NCBI RefSeq assembly: GCF_029227915.1
Contig: NC_079882.1
Span: 18,736,501 to 18,800,500, forward strand
DNA: 64,000 nucleotides
Direction: 5' to 3'
DNA from: Hydractinia symbiolongicarpus
Taxonomy: Eukaryota > Cnidaria > Hydrozoa > Anthoathecata > Hydractiniidae
Part shown: piece after piece, positions 34,588 through 46,301 of the stretch
Layout of the letters: every line of letters begins with the position of its first letter
How positions within the stretch are numbered: the stretch's first letter is position 1
Made by a program: the position numbers and the translations under genes
The notes under the pieces: generated by a model
The model's input: only the letters and a program-made list of their open reading frames with translations
What the model was told of the DNA's origin: nothing
Databases searched by the model: none

Positions 34588-35584
34588 AGGCTGGTTTCCA
34601 TCAGCGCTACTGATACAACTAGCTTGAGCCTTCCTGAAATCAACGGCGAAAGGTTCCAACAACGCACTAGCCTAGTTAACTAAGCTTTCTTCTTCGAGGT
34701 TAATAAAATGAGTTCTCTCAAACAAGAATTTAGACGCAAACAAATGACTTAGCGGAAACCCCGAGTTTCAATTGACCAATGTGGCTAATCGCCGCGGTGG
34801 CCATTTTAATTTCTCTGTGATTTGCGACAAATGGTGCGATGGCATGGGCGATGAGTGCATAGCCTTCTTTACACGCTTAGTCGAAATGATTGCTGAAAAA
34901 TGGTCCATTCCGGCATCTCTAGATAGATAGATGTGCATATTTTACATGGCTAGCCTCACAAATATCGAGGGATATACCCTGTCTATTATTTCCAGGAGTG
35001 GCCATGGCTTAGATGGAGAGTCCTAGAGTATTTAATGCTCATCTTGAGCTACGCAGACCCAATTAGGGCCCTCGCTCTACTAGACAACTTCCAGCAACAT
35101 CCAATGCTCTACACAGTGAGCCATTTCCCCAATTTCCCTCACATGGCTTGGGTTAACGCGGGGCTATGGTAACATTCACTCACCCATGTTAAATCGCCGA
35201 CAAGAGGAATCGAACTTCGGTCTCCTGCACAGAGTACGAGAGCTATAACCACTAATCTACGGCGCCACAAAAGCAACGAATGATCTGTTTCTTGAAGAAT
35301 TAAAAAGAAGAGGAGAATAAAAGTCATGTTTGTGGAAGGGCTACATTAAAGCACACTCTAAATATTTAATATTTTTTGTTTGTTCAGAAGTTTTTTTGCT
35401 CAATCATTTCACTTTGCTGTCATGCATATGTAAACAAACACTGTACAGAATTAATATTTTTCTTCATTTTGATTAGTCAAAAAGCTATAGCGCCGGTGAT
35501 CTAGGCGCAAAATCCGGATTAGTTCAAGAGTGTCCCGCTTTTTTTCGCGCTATAGCGACAAAGGCGCTAAATGGAAACCGGCCT
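34588..35584. mobile_element. MITE-like element, split by a SINE, next to NDUFB8
   Basis: The left end AGGCTGGTTTCCATCAGCGC pairs with the inverse right end GCGCTAAATGGAAACCGGCC. The internal DNA has no coding sequence and hosts a SINE in the middle (34921-35266). The right end lies about 90 bp before the NDUFB8 ATG, so the element supplies much of that gene's upstream DNA. A target duplication is not evident. Confidence 0.6.
34921..35266 (-). repeat. tRNA-derived SINE, copy 3 (full length, antisense)
   Basis: Complete copy of the family at 17031. The tail on the plus strand starts with an AGAT microsatellite, then the body, B box (GGAATCGAACTTCGG on this strand) and head ending CTACGGCGCC. 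It is nested in the MITE-like element at 34588-35584. Confidence 0.92.
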
Positions 35585-35676
35585 CTATGACGACATAGGT
35601 TATGGGTCCGATTTTTCCGATATTTGCCGGGAGCACAGTGATAGTTTCGAGCGAGCCGATTAAGCTGAAATTAAAA

Positions 35677-36595
35677 ATGGCGCGGTTGTGCCAGGAATTT
35701 GGGAAAATGCAAAAACTTGTTTGTTTTGGAAGACTTATTAACAGGGGTAGCATTTTCCATGGTAACAACATATCAGTAAGAGCTGCAAGCAACACCGGAG
35801 GAAAATCTCCACCTATAAAACCACCAGGTATGTGGATATAAGAAATAGCTCCCTACATACATTTTCTAAGCATTCCATTCAAATTAAAACAAAGGCTACA
35901 AAAAGCATGTAGTCAAGTGGTTTCTGAGGGAGGTTGGAAACTGGTGTATGGTATAACAATGCCCGCCCCTGGTACTTTGTCATGTACTTGGTATAAATTT
36001 GTAGCTTGCTAACTGGGTTAGGCTGGTAAACAAGATACAAACAAATGGAACAGGAAAATGTGCTGTGTTTCGTTTTTGTAAACCAAGTTTGTCCGGGATT
36101 GTAGCTAGATGGTTACCATAAAGCTGATCTGGAAAGCATATGAATGTATCAATATAAGTTATTATAGGTTCAGAGTGGATTGATCAAGGATGGAAGGATG
36201 ATGGGACAGGTCTTGGTGATTATCCTAACTATCAAGAATGGTCATATCAAAATCGAGATCCTAACCTCAAATATTGGGACCAACAGGAAAGAAGGCATTT
36301 CGGAGAACCCCTCCATGTGAATCACGATGCACTAAATGTTTGGATGCCTGATGATATGACAAACCATAAGTATTCCCATGGTGAAATGGCATTGCATTTA
36401 GGGATAGCATTAAGTTTGCTTGGTGCAGTTGTTTGGTATTCCGAATATGTTTATGATGCACCTTCAAGGAACCCAGCAGTTCCCAAACCATACCCTTACA
36501 ATAACTTGTACTTAGAGTTGGGTGGTGATCCAGAAAAAAACCCAACAGAAGCTGATTTAAAGAGAAAAATACCACGGCCACATTTTGGGTGGTAG
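35677..36595 (+). CDS. NDUFB8: NDUFB8, mitochondrial complex I accessory subunit
   Basis: Exons 35677-35827 and 36168-36595 join in phase 1 to 192 residues (human NDUFB8 has 186). Residues about 1-45 are basic and hydroxylated, as in a mitochondrial import sequence (MARLCQEFGKMQKLVCFGRL). Family signatures: DDGTGLGDYPNY, YWDQQERRHFGEPLH, and the C-terminal PYPYNNLYLELGGDPEKNP. One hydrophobic span, LHLGIALSLLGAVVWYSEYV, fits the single inner-membrane helix. NDUFB8 is a supernumerary subunit of the membrane arm of NADH:ubiquinone oxidoreductase. The ATG is in good context (AAAATGG). An AATAAA at 36767-36772 is a likely polyadenylation signal. Confidence 0.96.
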
Positions 36596-36766
36596 AAATT
36601 CATGTAAATTATAACATATAATTAACATCTTTGTAAGTATATATAAGCAGACATTGATAGGCTCCATTGTTTCCATGTTCTTCAGGGCATCAAAAATTAG
36701 AAACTTATAAGTGATGTTTTTCATGCACTTTATGAGATTTAGTTAAACCTAAGTTAAACAAGCAAT

Positions 36767-36772
36767 AATAAA
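36767..36772 (+). terminator. Candidate NDUFB8 polyadenylation signal
   Basis: AATAAA 172 bases past the stop codon, the first canonical signal in the 3' flank. Confidence 0.5.
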
Positions 36773-38240
36773 TTAATGTTAATTCTTTGAAGAAATAAAT
36801 ATGTTGCTTGATAGAAAATGATACACATTTTATTTGTACACAAACTGTGTGCCTAGTTTTTTCATCCCTGCTCTCGATTTTTTCATACAAGAAAACTGAT
36901 AACTAAGCTATAACGTTTTATTGCCCTAAATTTGGATTTAATTAGTGTTCCTGCTCGTTTTTTTATTGGAAACTATAACAACAAAACATATTTCAATACT
37001 TATACATGTAAAATATTTCAAACCAAATAGAAAACACTACATATATTTTTGACGGTGATGGAATTCAAGGCATCATAAATATTTTTACCTTAATGGTACT
37101 AATTTTTGCAGCCGTTATTATTCGCGAAATTATGTACCCTAAAAATATTATTTATACCATCCGCGAAAAAAATTGTATTTGTAGACGATTTCGGGAGTTT
37201 TCAGTGGGCGTGGAAATCTAAGGTTATATTTATATCGTATTTCCTATTTTCAAACGTTTTGTGATATTTTGCATTTTTTTTTTGTCTCTAAAGATTTCAC
37301 ACTAACTAGCGTGTAGCGGCTTAAACCCTAACTAAGTGAGTTAATAAGGGGAATTAATTTTTGCGAGTTATAAGTTTTCCCCTTATTAACTCACTGAGTT
37401 AGAACTTAAGCTATTCACGAAAATTAATTGCGAGTAAATTCAAGTAATTAAGTTTTATTGTTAGGAACTTTTTTTATCAATTTAAGGGTATATATTTAGC
37501 AAATCGAGTACTAAAATGGAAGTGTTTTTTGGCAATACAACATCGTCTTTCAAATGCGCGGGAGTTTCGCTTTGACAGATGTGTAGGGCAGGTGATAAGC
37601 GTTGAAAATGCGCTAGCCGCACTCTGCGACGTCCGCAATGTGGAAAATCAACGCGAAGGTCAAGGAAAGTGAATATCACGAAAACAACAGCATACAAAAA
37701 TTTAAATTTTTGCATTTTATTATATCCAAATTTTGTCCCTTAAAAGCTATAATTATATTAGCAATCACCGCCATTATCGGACAAAAGCCAGTATATTTCA
37801 TACATTTGTGTTGATTTGTCACACCGGTGTACATAGCTCAGCTGGACCTGTGAGGATGCACTTTCTTCTTGGTCTTCCAAGAGAGATTATAGTTTATCGT
37901 GAGGTTCGAGCGATGATAAAGACAAGTTAAATTCCAGTAGAACAACATTTTAGAAAGAGTAATTTCCAACAATTTTAACAACATGCGAAAGTAGGTAAAC
38001 AAAGAAAAACTTACACACTGTTTTTGTTTCGTTTTGCTATCACAAAATCACTTTCAGTAGAGAAATTTCCTTCGTTGCGCAGGAAAGAAGGAAATGAAGT
38101 TTCTTTCCGTTTCCGCGGGAGGAAGCTTTGGCATCTGCGAAGGAGATATCTTCACGCATGCGCCGTGAAGACACGTTTAAAAGGAGACGTCAATTTGTTG
38201 GGACAGCATCAAAGACAGTCGCTTTTTATTTGTAACAAAA
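36773..38240. other. Intergenic, repeat fragments only
   Basis: No gene. An inverted repeat at 37330-37400 is listed separately. The last few hundred bases are probably the untranslated leader of the retroelement that starts coding at 38241. Confidence 0.45.
37330..37400. repeat. Inverted repeat, about 24-bp arms
   Basis: AACTAAGTGAGTTAATAAGG at the left and its near-exact inverse (one mismatch) at the right, with a loop of about 23 bases. Nearby TTCGCGAAAT words resemble the MITE at 25230. Confidence 0.75.
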
Positions 38241-38650
38241 ATGGATCAAAATCAACTAGAAGAAACCATCACAAACATCGTGCAACAAGCAATGGCAAAC
38301 GCAGCGGTCCTTCCTCCTGCAGTTAACGCCGACACAGATCGCATCGTTGACACCATTTCTAAAAAATTAAAAAAAAAAAGAAAATTGGAGAACGTGCAGT
38401 TAAAGGGCGACGGTAACCAGAAGCAATACGATTTGAACGTAGAAGTATTGGAAAAGATTGATAATCCAATAGAGAACATTGAGAAAATTTCCTTCTTAAG
38501 AGACTGAAAATTATTCGCTTGGCGGATAGAGAGGACTGGTTGACGGTTAAGGAATACCTAAAAGACGATCTTGCCTCTGGGTCAGATGACGAAAAACAAA
38601 TTTCTGAAGCTATAAAATCTGCAAAGCAAAAAAGAAATTTTTTTTTTTAA
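38241..38650 (+). pseudogene. gag-like protein of the DIRS-type element
   Basis: Starts MDQNQLEETITNIVQQ and includes YDLNVEVLEKIDNPIENI. After a stop and frame change near 38505 comes IRLADREDWLTVKEYLKDDL, then SGSDDEKQ. The R-x-A-D-R-E and acidic D-L-A-S-x-S-D-D-E-K segments are typical of DIRS-type gag proteins. Broken by one frameshift and a homopolymer near 38640. Confidence 0.7.
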
Positions 38651-38783
38651 AAATCCAAGATTCTCACCATATAAACGACGTTTTCCATTTCGGAGGCAAG
38701 AAACGGAACCTTTTTCCACTTAAGCCTCAAAGATTTTCGAGAATTTCGACAAAAACCAAATTCTTCAGTCTGCTGCTGGTCGT

Positions 38784-40984
38784 GTGGACAATATGGTCAT
38801 TTCTACACCAGTTGCTTCACGCGACAACCTTTCAACGCTTCTAAATCCAGAAGAGAAAACAATTGGTAATCGTAACAAACATTCAGTTGAGTTTAAATGT
38901 TCACATAAATCTGTAGCTGGAAAAATCAGCAAGCATTACGAATTTTGGGAGAAAGATTTAAAAGCTTCCCCTTTTGTGTTGAACGTAGTGAAAAACGGAT
39001 ATTTTTTGCCATTTGTAAAAGAACCATCACCTTTTTCAGCAAAAATAATAAATCTAGCTTAAATCATCCTTATTTTCAGGAAGACACCATATTGAAACTT
39101 CTGAGGGATAGATATGTAAAGGAGATCGATCGAGATTTGTAACCCTCTAACTGTTGCCGAAAGTTCTAAATTAAGGTTAATCTTAGACCTTAGCCATGTA
39201 AACAAATTTTTAGACGTCAAAAAGTTTAAATTCACTACATTTTCGAGACATTCGACCTGAAAGACGGATATCACCACATGCCCATAGCCAAATCTCACAG
39301 AAAGTATTTAGGTTTCGCGAGCATTTTTTGAGAAAAAAATCGACCCTGGGATTTCACGTTCCTCTGAGAGGAGGATAGTATTGGTATAACTGACTAACTA
39401 ACTAGCCCTGTCCCAATTGTTAATTGCAACGTCACAGATTTAAACTTCGTACCCCATCTCCCTAAGTACTGGGAAGTCATCTGAATGACGTTTCAGGCCA
39501 AAATTGGTATTTGTTTTCGACAAAATTTGGCACAGTTAACAAAAAAAGTATGCTGAACATAATGGTGATCGCATTAAAATTTTGATTTTTTATAAACCAA
39601 ATGCCGTTAAGACCATAAACGTTTCAATCGCAAGACTTTCAACCATGAATGATAAGCTGTATTTTCGTTTATTATTTCGTTTCGCTTTGTTTGCATTTGT
39701 TGAAAAAGATATAATGTCACTTGTGTGTTTTATCTTCAGAGCTTCATGCACCAAACCTTTTTAAATGTTTGGCACGATAACACAACGAATTAACAGGTTG
39801 TCATCAAATATTTTGGTAGCGAGCGGAAATTCTTAGAGCCCCCAGGGCTTCATGTTATTATTAAATGGCGAGGACAAGGAATTTGTTGCTTAGTTTATTT
39901 AGACGATAATATATTTGGGTGCGAATCTTTAAATCGAGCTACGTATCACAGCGAATTAATTCAGAAGGATTTAAAAAATGGTGGCCTAACTATAAATATG
40001 AAAAAATCAGCATTGATTCCTTCTCAAACTTGGCAATGGTTAGGTTTTGAAAACGAAAAACTTTACGTTTATAGAAAAAATTAAAAAAGTTGTTATTACT
40101 CGTTAAGGTAATATTAGAACGCAAAAGAATCACGCCAAGACAAATGTCGAGAATTGCCGAAAATCTTATTTTCATGAGTCCCGGAATAGGTTCACTATGC
40201 AGGTTGTTCTCACGCCAAATGTATATGTTTGTACAATCGAAAGGTAAATGGGATAAGGTTTATTATATCAAATCGGAATGTTTAGAAGAACTAAACTTTT
40301 GAGAATAAAATAGAACGGTTTTTATATTAAAACACGTGACTACGAATATAGTGTATTCTGACGCCAGCGAAAAATGTTACAGCGGATACATTGTGCAACG
40401 ACTCGGTTATATCATCGCTCAAGGAAATTTTGAAAAAACTGAAATTGGTACCGTTATTAGCGGTTAACAACATTTTGTCAAGTTTCGCTAAGATGTTAAA
40501 ACATGAACAAATCCTTTGGTATTCTGATAATTTTAATGTTTCACGCATCATTGAAGTCGGTAGTACAAAACCTCGTTTGCAAGCATTAGCCGTACTAATT
40601 TTCAACTTGTGTATTCAATACGACATTAAATTAGAATCGTCGTGGATCCCTAGAGAACTTAATTCTTTGGCTGATGAGTTATCAAAATATAACGATACGC
40701 ACGATTGGAAAATAAACAATAAAACATTTTCTTTTATTCAAAATAAATTTGGCACATTTACGGTTGACAGGTTCGCTGATAACTTGAACAAAAAAGTGGC
40801 AATGTTTAATTCAAAATTTTATTGCCCAGGGACGTCTTGCGTTAACTGTTTTACAGAACGATGGAACACGGAATTTAATTGGCTATGCCCTTCAATCAAT
40901 CTTGTTGGTGAGACTTTAACGCATATCAAAATTTGTAAAAGTAGCGGAGTGTTAATAGTACCTGAGTGGAAATCGGCATATTTT
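38784..40984 (+). pseudogene. Reverse transcriptase and RNase H of the DIRS-type element
   Basis: Recognisable pieces in several frames: HYEFWEKDLKASPFVLNVVK (38935), FDLKDGYHHMPIAKSHRKYL (about 39255) from the palm, YLDDNIFGC (about 39897) with the catalytic DD, and GGLTINMKKSALIP with WQWLGF. RNase H follows, with SDASEKCYSGYIV (about 40358) and, in another frame, WYSDNFNV, SWIPRELNSLADELSKY, TVDRFADNLNKK and VPEWKSAYF. Deletions have removed most of the fingers and middle palm between 39310 and 39790. Multiple stops. Confidence 0.85.
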
Positions 40985-41349
40985 TGACCGTTGCTAACAC
41001 CAAAGTAAAGTATTCTACGACTTCGTAAAGGATTGTTTGGTATTAGACCCTTACTTCATTAGCACAGAAAATTCGTTTTTTTTTCCGGATTTGTTAAATT
41101 TCGAACTCTAGCTTTACTAACAGCATTTTAGTTTTTCGAAGTTCGGAATTTGTCGTTGTAAATACCTTGTATTTCATTGGAAACTAAAAAAGCAATGAAT
41201 ATTAAATTATAGCATTTTTACTTCTACAACTTTGAGTGAACACTTTGCAAAATTTGTGTCGCAACAACAAGCTATTAAAACCACGCTTGAAGGTAATGGG
41301 CTGTTTTCCTGTTACAAAAGCTTGAACGGAGTTCAAGAGGTTGAAATAA

Positions 41350-41645
41350 GCCTCGTCTTTGTGTTTGTGTAATTGGCTGTCGTGTTACAACACGCGGGTG
41401 AGCAAAATGATACGTCCTCTTTGGACTGAATACCCTCTTTGGGTAGTTGACTATTTTTGTTTTACAACTGCCGGTGTAAGCTCATACGTCCTCTTTGGAC
41501 GGAAACCCTCTTTGGGTAGCCGGGCTGTTTTAGTGTTACAACAGCTGAAGCTTATACGTCCTCTTTGGGCAGAACACCTTGTTTGGGTGGCTGGGCTGTT
41601 TGCCAGTGCGAGTCGATACGTCTTTTTTAGACGAAATATAAATAA
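41350..41645 (+). repeat. Minisatellite inside the DIRS-type element
   Basis: The word ATACGTCCTCTTTGG (or variants) starts at about 41409, 41484, 41554 and 41615, giving units of about 62-75 bp. Shared parts include CCCTCTTTGGGTAG and GTTACAACA. It lies between RNase H and the recombinase. Confidence 0.8.
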
Positions 41646-41712
41646 AAAAATTTAAACATTTCGTAATGTAACGTATATATGACTAATTATTAACTTACTG
41701 TGATATTTCTTT

Positions 41713-42623
41713 AGGTAACGTTTCCCGGCAAGGCATATGGAAGGCAGAAGAATCAATTGAAATCCCTCGATTAAGCAATCTTGCTAGTTCTCTTCCAGAA
41801 GTGGTCCAATTGGCGTTCGCTAAGTCTACGCTAAATAAGTATAAACCTGCTTGGAAAAAGTGGGTCAGGTGGTCACAATCTTTTAGCGAAGTTTGAAGCA
41901 TACCAGCAGATCCGTTTTTGTGTCTTTATCTTAACGATTTGTTAAACAAACAGTCTCCGCCTAGCGCTCTAACATCAGCATTTTGTGGCATTCGTTGGGG
42001 TCATATTTCACCAGGAATAACTAGTCCAACTGATCAAAAGTTGATTAAATTATGTCTAGAAGGCGCTACAAGACAAGCTTCGGAATCTTCAACCAGAAAT
42101 AAGAAGCAACCCTTAACTCCAGAAATACTTCCCGAAATAGTAAAACTATACGGGTATACTAACAATTTATTACATCTTAGATTTATAGTGATGTGCGTTT
42201 TGGGATTCGCAGGATTCCTAAGAATTGGAGAGTTAAAGGAACTAAAGGTAAAAGACATCCAGCAAGGCCACGAAGGTATTAAAATTAACGTTCTTCGATC
42301 TAAAACAGATCAGCATCGAGAAGGTAATATTATATATAATATTAAAACCAATTCTACTTCCTGTCCAATTTATTGGTTGAATAAGTACATCCTCACAGCG
42401 AAACATGAACCAGATTCGTACCTTGCCGATTAGAGACACATTCATGGACTTATTAAAACCGATTACAAAAGAAAAAACAAAAAGTTTCGGTTTGCATTCA
42501 TTGAGATCGGGAGGGGAAACAGCAGCCGCCAATAATAACATTACAGATAGATTAATTGGAAAGCATGGGAGATGGGCTTCCTGCAGCAACAGAGATAAAT
42601 ATATTAAGGACAGTCACACTTGA
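41713..42623 (+). pseudogene. Tyrosine recombinase of the DIRS-type element
   Basis: The N-terminal SAM-like part (41713-42100) is interrupted by a TGA at about 41896. The catalytic core shows the first arginine in FLRIGELKEL (about 42220). After a frame change near 42410 come LHSLRSGG (His-x-x-Arg), GKHGRW (second His) and the tyrosine in DKYIKD (about 42597). All catalytic residues can be seen but not in one frame. This enzyme class integrates circular DNA copies without target duplication. Confidence 0.85.
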
Positions 42624-43184
42624 AGATATTCAGTTTCTAAAGTCTTCGGGTTGTAGCTCCTCTCCAAATACCAACAAATACCAAAAACGAATGTTTTTAT
42701 TTATTCTGAAATAAGGCCGTAGAACAAACTGTGATTTTTTTTGTATTTGTGAGCTTTGGCTCTTTAAGGTCAAAGTAGTGCCACGGTCGGTAGAACTTTA
42801 AAATGGCCTCCTTTTTTGTTGCCGTTTTTACTACTGAGACTAGTGAAGCACGGCAGGATACCAGTCTAGTGTAGCGGTACGGGAATTACTAGTTTTTGAA
42901 TGTTACAACAGACTCTACTCTTTTTTGCACAAGGTACAAAACCTATTATTTTTACAAATTTTAATCATTTTGCATATTTCGTACATTGAGTTTCAACCGG
43001 CTAAAATTAGTTTTAAAAAAATAATTAAGTCAAAAATAGTTTTTGATTGCTTTTTACGTTCAATTTTAGGTTTCATAAAAGCAGTGTTTACATACTTAGA
43101 CTCATTTTTCTACTACGTTTATATTTTTCCTTCCTTATGTTATGGCAGTTGGAAATAGTTAATTATTAATAACGTGAGCGTAAG
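42624..43184. other. Downstream flank of the DIRS-type element
   Basis: No gene. It may hold the element's 3' terminal repeat, but I could not match it to the 5' flank. Confidence 0.4.
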
Positions 43185-44291
43185 TTAAAGGGGCTACGAA
43201 CCGGTTAAAATGCTCACATTCCGTATATCCCACGCATATTAAAAATCCGGCAAACGCGTTTTGCGCAATGAACAGACCAGCGCACTTTGCTCGCTGGTTC
43301 AATATTTTGTTCGAAAAGTATATTACGAAGAAATATTTCAGCAAGACTCATTCTGGATGAAAAGATGACCAAGACTGGTGAAGATAAAAATTCTAGATTA
43401 TCTATATGTTCGAGTCTGTAAATTACATACATGCCGGAAATAACCATTTTTGTTTCTCGCCGTCATCAGCTCGACTTTCATGTAAGTCACTAAAGTCGAA
43501 AACCAACAGCCGTTACGTTGTTCCATTCGGAGTGTGCAGCTATACGGAGTACGGCTCCGTATAGGCATGCGTATACGGAGTATAACTTCGTATAGTGACA
43601 TGTTTACTCCGTATACGTCTGTCTGTCTGTCTGTCTGTCACGCAAAATGGTAGCTTAGCTGCGCAATAGCGAGAAGCACGCAATGCGGTATAAAAAGGAC
43701 GGGTGAACCCGTAGATTTTCCACGGGCTAACGACTAGTATCTCAAATTCGCAAGTGGCGCAGACAGCTTTAAGAGTATAATGCCGAGACTGGTTTGGCTA
43801 GACATTAGCGAATGCAGCATCAGCGTGAAAGACTAAACTAAGCATTCTTATTAAAAATTTACTCTGAGCTATTCCAGTTTAGAAAATTGTGCCTAAAACA
43901 AGCAAATAGTTTGTGTAAGAAGAAAAACGTCTAAAATATGAGACAAGCATGCAAAGTGCCAATTACCGTAGATAACAGTTCCAGCTAATAAAAGTTCGAT
44001 TTAATCGGTGTTCGAAGTACCGGCAGTCCAACTGCATGATGTAGTTTACTATTTGCGTTTTGTATGAAGTTTATTTTTATGGCTTCCAATATATTCATTC
44101 TAATCTTTATAACTTTGTTTTGTGTGTTTCTGTATGCAATAAAACTACCCATACAGACTTTTTATTACGTAACTTTAAAATTGTATACTTTTATACCAGC
44201 CATTGTAAACCTTAATTCATTGACAATACATCGGATTCTGTTCCTACCAAACATGTCACACTCCGCATACTTAGCGTGGCACACTCCATAT

Positions 44292-44729
44292 AGCATACTT
44301 CGTATATTAAGCATGTCATACTCCGTATACAACCTCGTCCCCAGGACCTCTTTTCGCTTTTTTGATATCGGGGATGGCGCCATCCCCGATATCAAAAAAG
44401 CGAAAAGAGGTCCTGGGGACGAGGTTGACTCCGTATACTAAGCATGTCACACTCCGTATACTAAGCATCTCACATTCCATATACTAACATACTCTCGGTA
44501 TCTCACAATCTGTATGCCATAATCCTTTTTTGCAATCAAACTAATGTTCCCACACTCCGTATAACTACAGTATACCTCGTATGTTTACGATGGATAAAAA
44601 GTAGGAAAATGACGTGCTTGTCTTTTTAACTTGTTCGTTATGGTGATTATTTTTTATTTTTTTTTGGAAATAGTTTTAAACAGTCATATATTGCAATATT
44701 TCCACTTTAAGAACATTCGTTGGCAGGCT
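44292..44729 (+). repeat. 438-bp block, original copy
   Basis: Matches 46436-46873 with a constant offset of 2144 bp and no gaps; I saw no mismatch on reading. It lies inside the TTAA element and includes the 98-bp palindrome. Confidence 0.95.
44330..44427. repeat. Perfect 98-bp palindrome (MITE)
   Basis: Two 49-bp arms with no spacer, centred on GGCGCC. Outer ends are CAACCTCGTCCCCAGGACCT and its inverse. Both sides abut ACTCCGTATA, which would be a target duplication if the surrounding DNA were not already full of that word. The same end family occurs at 45514-45611 in imperfect form. Confidence 0.95.
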
Positions 44730-45236
44730 CCAAACTCCGTATAGCAGCTATAGAAACCACACTCCGTACGTCACACCGTAGCCCCTTTAAGGTAGGTTTC
44801 CATACGACTGCATTTTCCGCTCGAGCGTAGAAAGCTCGGGAGCATTTTTCTCTTGAGATGAAACTTAATGGAAATCAATTTCCCGCTTGAGAGAAAAGGT
44901 GTTCAGAATAAAATGGCTGCCGTAAACAGAAAAAAACCTTTGGCTACGAAATTTTAAAATAATAACTTTGTTTTTATGGCAGCGAATTAAAAGAAGACAG
45001 GAAACAACAAAGTAAGAATTTCTTGGGTGCTTTGACACCTTATTGAAATACTTGTTTCAGCATTCGATGTTTCTGACCTGAGTAAGTAGGCTACTCCATT
45101 GCAAAGCTCAAAAAGTAATCACAAATCTTGATTTTTGCAATATTCTTGTGATTTCTCTCAAAGAAATCAAATAAATATGACAAAAATGAGAGAAAAACTT
45201 GAATCGACTAATCAGTAACTATTCTCATCAACGTTC

Positions 45237-45475
45237 TTAGTCACTTTTCACGTCACTGCAAAACTCTGATTCGTAATCGCTCTCCTCCTCTAAAAGCTCT
45301 TCCATATCGTCTGGGAAGGCCTTGTCAAGCCAATAAATTTGACCCTCCGCTGTCCATCCATGCTTTTCTATATCTGGGAATTCAGCTTTAGGATCAAAAG
45401 CTCTGTTCCACAAGTACGCCACAGCATATTCCCTTTTGCAATATAACTTTAAAACTTGTAGAGGAATAATAAATC
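45237..45475 (-). pseudogene. C-terminal fragment of an unidentified transposon-like protein
   Basis: About 75 codons are open, with no ATG: LKLYCKREYAVAYLWNRAF, FPDIEKHGW, IYWLDKAFPDDMEELLEEES, ending in an acidic tail and a stop. The pattern resembles C-termini of THAP-associated (Kolobok-like) transposases as I remember them, but I cannot confirm this. There is no upstream coding sequence, so it is a fragment or a last exon. Confidence 0.35.
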
Positions 45476-45513
45476 AACGCCGTTATAAACATTTTAGGAA
45501 CAGCTTGTTATCC

Positions 45514-45611
45514 AACCTCGATCCCAAGGCCTGTACCGTTTTTTTGATAAAAGGTTGGAACGCGTTTCATCTTCATTTCAAAAAAACGCTACAGGCCCTA
45601 GGTTCGAGGTT
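45514..45611. mobile_element. 98-bp MITE, AACCTCG ends
   Basis: Ends AACCTCGATCCCAAGGCCTG and the inverse CAGGCCCTAGGTTCGAGGTT. It has the same length and end sequence as the palindrome at 44330 but the arms have diverged, so it is an older member of that family. Confidence 0.75.
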
Positions 45612-46301
45612 ATTTGTTATCAAGCCTTAGTTCTCCTTTAAAGTGCTTGGGTCTAATATAAATGATATGTATGATCTTGGAAATTCACATTTGTGAACAC
45701 GATTGTAGGTCAAAAGTCAAGTTGCTTACACAAAATACACCTTACGCGAGAACGTCAGAAGTGCAGATGTCTAACATAATGAGAATCTCTTTTTGGGGTT
45801 GTAAGGAAATGGCTAGCTAACCAGATTTGTATGTTATTTTTTATTCTCTGTAACAAACAAATTAATAATAATTTAAAAATTAATTAACTAATAACAGAAT
45901 TACAAAAATAGAAAATTTCTTGTTAAAATTTATTACATATACATTGGATATTGTATAAAATCATGTGGCAGGGGTAGCTAACCTTCTTTTACTACTCAAT
46001 CGTTCATGATCAAATTAGCACAAATTAGTATGGAGAGACGCACAGATAGAAAAAAAATCATATTCGTCTTATTTTTGAGGAAGGGAGAGGATATATTTTC
46101 ATCTCCTCCTCTTTACATGTTTAAAAAAAAAATGCAAATATTATTAACACTTATTTTTATTTCCACAAGTCCCCTGCTATTTCATTTTATTCTGGCAAAC
46201 AAGAATATAGCTACTTAATAAACTTTAAATGTAATTAGATATTGGATATATATTAAATATCAAAACTATGGCGTTAAAAACGGACAAAAAAACGAAAAAT
46301 A

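Larger units (their letters stand above)
38241..42623 (+). mobile_element. Decayed tyrosine-recombinase (DIRS/Ngaro-type) retroelement
   Basis: In order on one strand: gag-like protein, reverse transcriptase, RNase H, a minisatellite, and a tyrosine recombinase. That order and the recombinase in place of a DDE integrase define the DIRS-like group. Frames are broken by many stops and shifts, so it is inactive. I did not find terminal repeats, so the outer limits are those of the coding relics, and DIRS cannot be told from Ngaro. Confidence 0.85.
43185..44790. mobile_element. 1.6-kb TTAA-flanked element rich in CTCCGTATAC
   Basis: Left end TTAA-AGGGGCTACGAACCGG and right end CCGTAGCCCCT-TTAA are inverse for about 10 bp, with a TTAA duplication. 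The interior is non-coding and contains well over a dozen copies of CTCCGTATAC or its inverse, a (GTCT)n run near 43615-43638 and a perfect palindrome (44330-44427). The left 290 bp also occur inverted at about 49800-50109 in a MICAL intron. The TTAA and short ends fit a Kolobok- or piggyBac-type non-autonomous element. Confidence 0.75.
44791..46301. other. Intergenic with transposon fragments
   Basis: Apart from the fragment at 45237 and the MITE at 45514, no gene is seen. The start (GGTAGGTTTCCATACG) resembles the GGTTTCCAT end of the element at 34588. Confidence 0.4.

Noticed and set aside
43611-43640. Possible CRISPR-like short repeats
   Set aside because: A simple GTCT microsatellite; the genome is eukaryotic and no spacers occur.
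44064-44441. Plus-strand frame of 125 codons
   Set aside because: Runs through the perfect palindrome and the CTCCGTATAC array, so it is repeat-derived.
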